Source of the DNA: Adiantum capillus-veneris
Taxonomy: Eukaryota > Streptophyta > Polypodiopsida > Polypodiales > Pteridaceae
Reading direction: 5' to 3'
DNA length: 64,000 nt
NCBI GenBank assembly: GCA_014529385.2
Contig: CM043942.1
Location: 64,914,184 to 64,978,183 of the forward strand
Shown here: piece by piece, positions 56,474-64,000 of the stretch
How positions within the stretch are numbered: the stretch's first letter is position 1
Layout of the letters: each line of letters starts with the position of its first letter
Made by a program: the position numbers and the translations under genes
The notes under the pieces: generated by a model
The model's input: the letters and a program-made list of their open reading frames with translations, nothing else
Databases searched by the model: none
Told to the model about the DNA's origin: nothing

Positions 56474-58337
56474 CACTAGACTTGTAATGAGCCACAAAAG
56501 TGTCTTAAGCCACAAAAATGGCTTACATCAAGATTCTAGTAAATGAAACATAACTTTTGTATATGACATCAAAATTTCATGAAACTTCTTAATTATGGGT
56601 TCAAGATATGAAAAAGGTTTCTTAACACTAGAATGGTAACCTAACAGGACATAAAAGTGTCCTTTCAGGGTATATGGAAAAAATGAGAAACTTGTAATTT
56701 TTCTCATCCCTTGGTCACTACAAGCCTCCAAAGTTGATGGACCAGTGCATTTTGCCCAAAACAGCAATTTCTTAAGGTTGATTGCATATAAATAAGAGTA
56801 GAGATTTTTGTAGAGCATGAGATAAAATGCCCCGTTAACTTCAATGGGTTGGTGACCAAAACATATGGTTGCTTTTACCTCACTTTTTTTTTTGGGAAAA
56901 AAAAAGGTACAAAAAAGTTGCATTTTTGCCATTCTGCGGACCTATCATCAAAGTTTCTATAGTCACGCTCAATACAGATACTATATACATGTTTTCTTAG
57001 TTCCCTTTGGGCCTCTAGATTCAAAAGGAGCCATGGAGCATGTCAAAAGGATAATGGATCTCTTACAATTGGAACCTTGGGGGCAATGATAAAGTGCTAA
57101 ATACAGCAAATATGAAAAAACTGGGTTTAGCATTATGACCTCTAGAAACCCATAGAAACTACTCAATATCTAGCCAAGTTTGTAGTCTATGATTAGATAT
57201 GGCTACTACTTACAAAATACACACAATTGGCCTAAGAAACTAGCAATATTGAGAAAGTTATACTTGCTACTCTAAAATGTATCGTATTCTTCAGCAATCA
57301 AAAAACTCAACCATCATCATATACTATGCTATATAGCATATTAGGTCCCCCAAAACTCAAGGAAGATTAGCTTTATGTTATACATTACACTTACACAATC
57401 AAAAATTAATTTGGATATCAAGAAAGCCACCAAAAAAATCATAAAAGTGCTAATTTTGGTTTAAAAAAACAAGATTATGCAATTCTTGTAAATTGGTCAT
57501 AACTTTCAATTTTAACACTTAGCTCTCACTACAAGTATTAAAACATGTTGAGAACTATGAAGGCCTAACCTCTAGCCATCTAAACCTCACAAACATGAAG
57601 TTTAGAGTGGTATAGTTGCCAAAAATTGAAAAAAAGCCAAAAAGAGGACCTCTTTTTTCACACAGTTTAGGTTCAAAAATGTTGTGCAAGAGTAAGGTTA
57701 ATGGTGAGATCGATACTAAAAAGAAATGGTAAGTTTTTTTCAGCTCATAAGGCAACTTTGTGGATATATAGCACCTAGAAATTCATTTTCATACTCTTCA
57801 AATAATTCAAGCAAAATGGTCACTTAACAGGACACAAAAGTGTCCAAGGACATAAAAGTGTCCTGTTACCATTCTAGTGTTAATACACAATTTACATGAA
57901 AAGCTCAAAAATATAAAAAAATTACTTTTTTAAAATTAGTAAATTTTACATAAAATTGCACTTCAATACTTAACTTCGAGAAGTAAAAAATGTCAGTAGT
58001 CTTTGTATATGGGTTAAAAAAGCTTGGTACATCTATCGCATACCTATTGAGGGATTTTTCAAAGAAGTTTGGGCCTGCTTAACAATGATTTGATTTACTT
58101 TCAAAAGAAAATAGAAAACTTTTGTACATCCGCACAATTTAGTTGTAGAAGATGGCAATGGAAAGACACCTTTAGACCTTCATTTAGCTCTGTAATATTT
58201 TTTATCAACTCATATTGAGTGTTGGTCATAATTCCCTAGAACCATTTTCTATTTGAATAACTAACATAGTGTTGAGAAATTGGTTACAAAGTCTCAAAAA
58301 GCCATAAAAGTGACTGATTTTTTACAGGACTCTAGTA
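56474..58337. mobile_element. older relic of a related DNA transposon, hosting copy D
   Basis: Left end CACTAGACTTGTAATG; the right end, read on the opposite strand, is TACTAGAGTCCTGTAA, similar with a few changes. Subterminal motifs CCACAAAAGTG and CCATAAAAGTG echo the CATAAAAGTG motif of the TTAA family. It interrupts gag: sequence to the right reads as gag (NHETNECYYQP) and to the left continues gag. Without copy D it is about 600 bp. The target duplication is not clear (CTAG/CTAA), so the call is tentative. Confidence 0.45.
56626..57879 (-). mobile_element. TTAA-type DNA transposon copy D, full length
   Basis: 1254 bp flanked by TTAA at 56622-56625 and 57880-57883. Inverted repeats are CACTAGAATGGTAAC at both ends, a perfect 15 bp, and differ from the GGTTGG version in copies B and C at the same positions on both ends. 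One GGACATAAAAGTGTCC lies inside the left end and two related units inside the right end. The interior is collinear with copy B but clearly more diverged. Frames of 134 codons or less (56528-56932) run out of the element and encode nothing recognised. Confidence 0.92.
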
Positions 58338-59685
58338 CTAATATGTGTACATGGGTTGTCCTTGTGGCCTCGTAAGCACATATTGAACGTTCCCATTGTA
58401 CTTTGGTTGGTAATAGCACTCATTGGTCTCATGGTTGGTCCATTTACCCTGAATTGCACACCATTTTTGCGGCCTAATTGGTTGTCCCTATTGAGGTATC
58501 CCTTTACATGGTCCCCTCATAAGTATTTTTTGCATGTTATTCATCCTTTTGAGCATGTATTCTATGGCTAAGCAGTGCTACAACAACCGTTCCCACTTGT
58601 GCTGGTTTGGTGGATGTTGTTTTCTTGCTTTGATTATCCTTAGGGACATCTTGTTTGTTGAGATTATCACAATTGTCTCCTAAGTCAATAGCATTTGACA
58701 CACACTCTTCTAAGGTCATATGTCTCTTGCTATACAATATATCATGAAGTTCGTTGTTTAGCAGTCCCTCTAGAAACAATGATACTAATCTTTATTCTGT
58801 AGGTATTTCTAGTTTTGAGCATCTTGCAATGTATTGATTCATTCTAGTTGCACAATCCCTAACAGACTCACTTTGTTTCTGTTTGAAGCTATAAATTTGA
58901 GCTACCGTGTTATGTTTGTTCTCATTTTGTAGCATGCAGCTACAAATCCTTGAGCTAATGTATTTAAGTCCATGATCGACCTCACTGGAATGTTTTGGAA
59001 CCAAGTTAGTGCTTTTCCTTCTAATGTCATTCCAAATCCCTAAAATTGAGTATGGAAATTAAATATGAGTTTTGCTCTTAGCACTTGCTTAAATTTTGCT
59101 AAGTGGTCATATGGATCCCTAGATCCACTGTATTTTCTGACCCATTTTTTAAAATCAACTAGTTTGACATGTCTATTTGGTTCAACTACAGGTCTCCTAG
59201 CAATTGGTCCTCTCCCCAGTCCTTCAAACTAGTCTGTTGGAAATAGTGACTCATGTAGCCCTGGACTAGCTTTAGTGTCATGCGATTTTCTTCGTGCTGA
59301 GATAGTTTTGGGTTTTTTTAAATTACTCCCAAAAGATCTCTCTCAGACTTCCTCTCTTGGAATAGTCTTTGCTCCTTGACCTAATATCCAATCTCTAATG
59401 GAGTACCCTTGGTATTTGGTTTGTTCCACCTCCTCAAGACTCATCATAACAAATTTATTGTTATAACAATCCCTAAATAGGTAGGTTGGTATATCTGATG
59501 AATCCTTGTCTTTGATTTTGAAGATATAGATGATCTTCATGGGTGTAAATGTCCTGATTTGGCATGAGAAGTCCATAGAAGATCTTTGACGTTTCTATCC
59601 TCTCAACAATAGACTCTCATCCTAGGATTATCCATGCTAATCCATTTCAAAGACTTCAAATCAACTTGATCGTATCCCTTGAATT
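58338..59685 (-). pseudogene. gag: gypsy gag, N-terminal and capsid region
   Basis: From right to left: an N-terminal segment (MRVYCWEDRNVK-like reading across a stop, then TYLFRDCYN in the frame 59343-59576), a charged linker, VKLVDFKKWVRKYSG, and the retrotransposon gag domain (GKALTWFQNIP; frame 58792-59004 with FKQKQSESVRDCATRMNQY; frame 58537-58779 with FLEGLLNNELHDILY). A finger-like WCAIQGKWTNHETNEC follows at about 58450. It is cut on the right by the copia LTR at 59686 and on the left by the nested transposons. Confidence 0.8.
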
Positions 59686-59915
59686 TGTTGGAGTTAGGAT
59701 TGCAAGGAAATGCACACAGCTTGAAGAAGACAAAGGAAGCTCAAGGCACAAAATAGAGAGAGTGTTAATTAGTGTGAAATGGAAAGATAGATAGCAGCCC
59801 TAGAGTGATAGGTGTATATACAATGCACAAGGGAAAAAACCTTCTAAAGAGGTAAACAATGCCCCTATGGTACTAGTGTGTTCACACACATCACTACCAC
59901 ATGTTTATGGTAACA
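59686..59915 (-). repeat. 3' LTR of a Ty1/copia element
   Basis: 230 bp, TGTTGGAGTTAGG...TTTATGGTAACA on the + strand, with TG/CA tips and inverted TGTT/AACA. The polypurine tract abuts its right edge and pol lies beyond it. The preceding 5 bp GAATT are the expected target duplication; the partner lies outside the window. Confidence 0.85.
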
Positions 59916-59927
59916 AATCCCCCCTGG
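59916..59927 (-). other. copia polypurine tract
   Basis: Minus-strand CCAGGGGGGATT directly before the 3' LTR start, the usual plus-strand primer. Confidence 0.8.
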
Positions 59928-59989
59928 AATGATGCGGTGAGCGAGAGCTGGCACATGCGTAAAGGGAAGTGACATGCGCTGAGGAATGA

Positions 59990-60518
59990 TCAATTCAAAA
60001 AGGGGAGTAAGGCCAAAGCTTTGTGGAAAGATTCGAGCTTCCTACGCGACAATGCCTTTGTGAAAAGATCTGCAAGGTTGTTTTGTGTTGGCACATAAGC
60101 CGAGCTGATCTCTCCTGCTGAGAGCCTCTCCCTGACATAGTGGTAATGCACCTCAATGTGCTTTGTGTGAGCATGAAAAACTGGGTTCCTTGCAACTGCC
60201 AATGCGCTTTGACTATCAGTGTAGATAGTGTTGGGAGTGTCTTGTCCCAACACCCCAATAAGCCATAAGGCGTCTGAGCCATACACACTCAACCGTAGCC
60301 GTGAAGAATTCCCTATACTCAGCCTCACAACTTGAAGTGGCCACAGTAGGTTGCTTCTTACTCAACCATGATATACATGAACTACCAAGCATGAAACAAA
60401 AACCAGTTGTGGAAATCGCGTGTCAAAAAAACCAGCCCAATTTGAGTCCAAAAAAGCATGTAAGTCTAACGACAACGATCCCCCCTTGGGATAAAACAAG
60501 CCAAGATGTAAGGTGCCA
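59990..60518 (-). pseudogene. pol: copia RNase H
   Basis: The 112-codon frame 59990-60328 gives the C-terminal half (TIYTDSQSALAVARNP, HIEVHYHYVRERL, NNLADLFTKALSRRK). The proximal half (FSTTGFCFMLGSSCISWLSK, SSCEAEYREF) is readable in another frame at about 60290-60450 after a shift. RNase H removes the RNA strand during copying. The ORF ends at the natural element stop near the polypurine tract. Confidence 0.9.
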
Positions 60519-61133
60519 CTAAGGTAGCGGAAAATACTTCTTCACAGCCTGCCAATGCTTAGACATCGGGCTATGCATAAATCTGTTGACCTGTGAGACT
60601 ACAAACTGAATATCCAACCTCGTGTTGCATACATAAATGAGGCATCCAATAGTAGTTTGATAAAGATTGACATCTACAAGATCACCAGCATCATGAAGAC
60701 TCAATTTCAAACTTGTTTCCATGGGAGTGGAAACATGTTTGCAATCCTCAAGTCCAAACTTATGTAGCAATGTCTCTATGTAACTTTTCTGACACAATGC
60801 AATACCACCATCACACTGCTTAAATTGTATACACAAGTAATGCTGCAACAACCCCAAATCTTTCATCTTGAAAATAGCATTCAAATCAGTAGCCTTAAAT
60901 TCAGCAATATGTCTCTCATTTGGTCTAATGATCAGCAAATCATCAACATAAAGAACCACAATGAGAAGTACAACACCCTCACTCTTTACATTCAATGTGC
61001 GTTTTGTTGGACTATTACAAAAGCTTTGTTTGACCAAATGAGTGTCAGCCTCCTCATACCAAGCACAAGGAGATTGCTTCAACCCATACAAAGCCTTCTT
61101 ACATCTACACACTTTGTCCTCTTGTCCTTTCAT
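60519..61133 (-). CDS. pol: copia reverse transcriptase, distal part
   Basis: 204 codons with KALYGLKQSPCAWYE at about 13-27 and the catalytic YVDD at 62-65, followed by MKDLGLLQHYLC and QTTIGCLIYVCNTRLDI. These are the standard copia RT blocks. It is separated from the upstream RT part by a TAG at about 61148, where copia proteins usually carry Gln (VFVT, stop, SCGF). It ends in a shift before RNase H. Confidence 0.92.
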   Translation of the reverse strand: MKGQEDKVCRCKKALYGLKQSPCAWYEEADTHLVKQSFCNSPTKRTLNVKSEGVVLLIVVLYVDDLLIIRPNERHIAEFKATDLNAIFKMKDLGLLQHYLCIQFKQCDGGIALCQKSYIETLLHKFGLEDCKHVSTPMETSLKLSLHDAGDLVDVNLYQTTIGCLIYVCNTRLDIQFVVSQVNRFMHSPMSKHWQAVKKYFPLP

Positions 61134-61148
61134 GGCAAAACCACAAGA

Positions 61149-61772
61149 CTAGGTTACAAAAACTTCCTCAAATATGTCATCATTCAAGAAAGCAATAACA
61201 ATGTTTGATTGATGTACATCCCAACCAAAATGAGCTGCCAATGCACATAGAAAACACACAGTAGTTATACAAAAAGTGGGAGCAAAAATCTCTTTATAAT
61301 CTATGCCTTTCTGCTGTGCGTAACCCTTTGCAACAAGACAAGCCTTATGGCGATCGATCTCATCATCAGGCTTGCGTTTCACCTTGTAAACCCACTTTGT
61401 ACCAATGGCCTTTTTTCCAATAGGCAAATCACATAAAGTCCATGTGTAATTTTCTATAAGTGCATCATATTTTGATTGCATGACAGCCATCCAACTTTTT
61501 GAATTTTGTGCTTCATCAACAGATATAGGTTCCTCAACATCATGTAAGCTAGACACAGCCAAACCATAACAATCTGATGCATAAGATGCATGGTGAGAGC
61601 CTAAACGAGTACCACTAGACAAAGGTGCATCCAATTTAGTGTCACACAATGTATGCACCAGCCATTTTGGCATACCTCTAGCCTGCTCATTTTTAGCCGT
61701 TTCCTCATCAAGTACATCATGTACATCTGCATCAGTAAAAGGATGATCTATAACATTTTCAAAAACACCCAT
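61149..61772 (-). CDS. pol: copia integrase tail and reverse transcriptase, proximal part
   Basis: 207 codons. The first half is the integrase-RT linker; the RT begins near residue 100 (SWMAVMQSKYDALIENYTW, GTKWVYKVKRKPDGE-type phrase, ARLVAKGYAQQKGIDYKE-type phrase with local changes). It continues directly into 60519-61133 after one TAG. Confidence 0.88.
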   Translation of the reverse strand: MGVFENVIDHPFTDADVHDVLDEETAKNEQARGMPKWLVHTLCDTKLDAPLSSGTRLGSHHASYASDCYGLAVSSLHDVEEPISVDEAQNSKSWMAVMQSKYDALIENYTWTLCDLPIGKKAIGTKWVYKVKRKPDDEIDRHKACLVAKGYAQQKGIDYKEIFAPTFCITTVCFLCALAAHFGWDVHQSNIVIAFLNDDIFEEVFVT

Positions 61773-62504
61773 AGGCTGTACATTTTCCTCATTGGAATTT
61801 ACATTTGAACTTCACCACCATTGAAAAGAGGCAACAAAGTGTCATAAATGTCTTGCAAACTTACATTACCTCTAGTACATGACAGCAAGGGCTGAACAAA
61901 ATCTTCCACAAACACTACATCCCATGAAAGTAGAATACACTTTGTTTTCGGATGATACAATTGTAACCTTTGCTTTCAGCACTATAACCAAAAAAACATT
62001 TGACAGCCTTATCATCCAATCTTTTACATTGTGTTTGTGGCACCAAATCATATGCCAAACAATCAAAAATAGACATGTGCTCAATAAAAGTCTTTCTATC
62101 ATGTCATGCTTCATATGGAGTAATAGACTACAAAGCTTTCACAACACACATGTTAAGTACATAAGTGGCACACATGATGGCCTCAAGACAAAAAGAATGG
62201 GGCAAAGCTTGACTTTTGACCATACATCGTGCCATTTCCCTAACTAACCAGTTTTTCCTCTCAGCAACACCATTTTGCTGAGGCGTATAAGGAATTGTAC
62301 GTTGGTGTTCTATCCCACGACAAGCCAGAAATGCACTAAAGTCATGAGACGTATACTCCCCCCCTCGATCGGAACGGAGGGTGCCCATAATACATTTTGA
62401 TACATTTGCAGCCATAGCCAGAAATTATTTGAAGCACACAAAAACTTTCTACTTTGCTTTAAGCGGAAATACCCATGCATGCCTGGAGTAATCATCAATG
62501 AAAG
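61773..62504 (-). pseudogene. pol: copia integrase core
   Basis: The frame 62128-62415 holds the second Asp (TLRSDRGGEYTSHDF) and Glu (TPQQNGVAERKN). Downstream, TPYEA is followed by a TGA where Trp is usual. 61872-62114 continues in shifted frames. The first catalytic Asp is in VHSDVYGPMQIP at about 62540-62575, readable only after a frame change from the upstream ORF. Confidence 0.85.
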
Positions 62505-63035
62505 TCATGAAGTAAAGGTAATTTCCCAAGGAAGGAATTTGCATGGGCCCATAAACATCACTATGCACAAGTGGCAACCTGTGGCCATAACTGAACCATC
62601 CTTTGGAAACTTCGAACGCTGCATCTTACCCAAAATACATCCTTCACAAACATGTTTGATAGGTGCTTCAAGAGGTGGAAAAGAAGCAGCCATATGAGAT
62701 TTTTGCAAACACAGCAAACTAGCAGAATTCAGATGACCAAAACGTGCATGCCAAAGTTTTGCATATGAAATAGCCCTTGAATCTGCAATTGCATTTGCAA
62801 AAAAAATCCCACACTTGTCACACAAAGTGATCTTATATAGCCCACAACACAAAAGGGCAGATGCAACAATTTCATCCCCAAAACTGAGATCATGTATTGT
62901 ACATCTGTCATCCACAAATTTGACTACAAGTCCAAGTGTAGAAAGTGTGGACACATGCAAAAGATTCTTCTTGATCCCAAGTACATAAAGTGCATCAACA
63001 AGTGTGAAAGAACTACCATTTGCAGCAGTAAACAC
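62505..63035 (-). CDS. pol: copia protease end and GAG-pre-integrase domain
   Basis: 176 codons. The HHCC-type finger is visible: LWHARFGHLN and CEGCILGKMQRSKFP. Upstream parts belong to the protease-to-integrase linker (YVLGIKKNLLHVSTL). A shift near residue 150 takes the integrase start out of frame. Confidence 0.88.
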   Translation of the reverse strand: MFTAANGSSFTLVDALYVLGIKKNLLHVSTLSTLGLVVKFVDDRCTIHDLSFGDEIVASALLCCGLYKITLCDKCGIFFANAIADSRAISYAKLWHARFGHLNSASLLCLQKSHMAASFPPLEAPIKHVCEGCILGKMQRSKFPKDGSVMATGCHLCIVMFMGPCKFLPWEITFTS

Positions 63036-63373
63036 AATCTTTCCAACTCCTTGAACCGGATAAGAGACATTGTTGGCACAAGTGAATGAATTCCCATGAG
63101 GGATAGACTAAAGAGAGGTGAACAATTCAGGATGTGAGGTTATGTGCTTTCTAGCACCACTGTCGAAATACCACACATGTGAATCTACAACAATTGACAT
63201 GCATGCATCATGGAAAGCAGGATTGTAAGTGCACTCTACCCTAAAAGCTCATTCTGGATCAACATCAGCATAACAATCTCCTTTGATATAAGAATCAACA
63301 ATGGCTGCATTTGTAGTGGAACCACCCTCTTTCTTCTTAGTCTCTTTTGCGTTCAACTTAGGACATTGCTTGA
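63036..63373 (-). pseudogene. pol: copia protease and zinc knuckle
   Basis: WYFDSGARKHITSH at about 63135-63180 is the copia protease active site (DSGA) in its typical phrase, followed by a TAG. The zinc knuckle CHYCKANDHLIKQC lies at about 63360-63405, in a frame different from the gag ORF. Confidence 0.85.
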
Positions 63374-64000
63374 TCAAGTGATCATTAGCTTTACAATAAT
63401 GGCAACGCATCTTCTTTTTGCCCTTATCACCAAAATTTCCAGACGAAGTGCTGCCAGCAGCAGAAGCATTGGGAACAGAAGTTTTGCCACTCGCAACAAA
63501 ACCATAAGAAGTGGCTCCATTGTTATTACCACCCTTTCTTTGAGAAGAAATAAAAGCCTATTCAACTGCACGTTTCTAGTCCTGTTCTTTTTGAAAAGAA
63601 ACTCTTGTAGCAGCAATGTACATAATGCATCAAACTTGACAACTTCAGGATTTCCTTGGGTCATAAGTCTCCAAGTACTAGCAAAAGTCTGGTAAGAATC
63701 TGGCAAGGCATCAAGAACAGTCTGCTCAAGGGAACTATCTGAAATGACTTTACCTGTAGAACTAAGTTGCTCAATGATATCCTTGACACCAGCAAGGAGA
63801 GTGTCCATAACATCTTCCTCATGCATAAATTTTGACTCCAACTCTTTACACAGCAAAGCAATTTTAGCCTCATTGCGACTTTCATAAAGAGAAGCCAAAA
63901 TATCCCAAGCCTATTTTGAAGATTTTGCTGAACAAATGTGAGGAACAATGGTGCGTTTCACACACAACACAATCAATGCATGAGCCTGTGCATCCTTTAC
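63374..64000 (-). CDS. gag: copia gag (partial)
   Basis: Frame 63374-63898 shows the copia gag domain: LYESRNEAKIALLCKELES, EEDVMDTLLAGVKDIIEQL, ALPDSYQTFASTWRL. A frame on to the window edge at 63661-63948 carries the earlier part after a shift (QIFWLLFM-type reading). The start is outside the window. Confidence 0.85.

Larger units (their letters stand above)
59686..64000 (-). mobile_element. Ty1/copia retrotransposon, partial (runs off right edge)
   Basis: Order on the minus strand: gag, zinc knuckle, protease, GAG-pre-integrase finger, integrase, RT, RNase H, 3' LTR. Integrase before RT is the copia order. At least four frameshifts and several stops are present, yet motifs are sharp, so it is younger than most gypsy relics. 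It is inserted into a gypsy gag. The 5' LTR lies beyond 64000. Confidence 0.9.

Overview
This window looks like a piece of a large, repeat-rich land-plant nuclear genome. Almost everything recognisable is plant LTR retrotransposon sequence: Ty3/gypsy with a tRNA-Asp-type primer site and DGG-type proteases, and Ty1/copia of the usual plant layout. Small non-autonomous DNA transposons, GA, CA and GT microsatellites and one scrap of a plant PPR gene fill the rest. I see no intact host gene. The species cannot be named from this. Statements on identity and age come from reading by eye, not from alignment software.

Layout. 1-2040: non-coding or unassigned, with a tRNA-shaped relic at 1299-1360. 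2041-8579 and 22059-22920 (+): a decayed gypsy element split by later insertions; its gag, pol and a long post-integrase coiled-coil reading frame are visible. 8580-22053 (-): a nearly complete, fairly young 13.5 kb gypsy element with CCTAG target duplications, 563/592 bp LTRs, primer site and polypurine tract. Its pol carries a second aspartic-protease domain after the integrase. 22921-25330 (+): another decayed gypsy with most of RNase H and integrase deleted. 25440-29590: mostly unassigned, holding one DNA transposon and a PPR fragment. 29600-44711 (-): a tandem LTR/internal/LTR/internal arrangement of a gypsy family with about 3 kb GA-rich LTRs. 44843-50401: two direct repeats of 2.5 and 3.0 kb of unknown nature. 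50402-59685 (-): decayed gypsy gag and protease pieces with nested DNA transposons. 59686-64000 (-): a Ty1/copia element running off the right edge.

Cross-cutting signal. One family of roughly 1.3 kb non-autonomous DNA transposons occurs four times (3459-4520, 26410-27744, 38112-39404, 56626-57879). Its ends read CACTAG...CTAGTG (one right end reads CTGGTG), it duplicates TTAA, and its subterminal regions carry a repeated GGACATAAAAGTGTCC motif. A related older relic surrounds the fourth copy. A separate 247 bp element with 8 bp target duplications sits inside one of the 3 kb LTRs, and the sister LTR preserves the empty site.

Nothing here forms a cellular pathway. The genes that work together do so as retrotransposon cassettes: Gag for particles, protease, reverse transcriptase/RNase H and integrase for replication and insertion. 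All cassettes are damaged by stops or frameshifts. The youngest gypsy element has nine in-frame stops and one frameshift in gag-pol, yet keeps uninterrupted reverse transcriptase and integrase cores and an intact 143-codon downstream frame.
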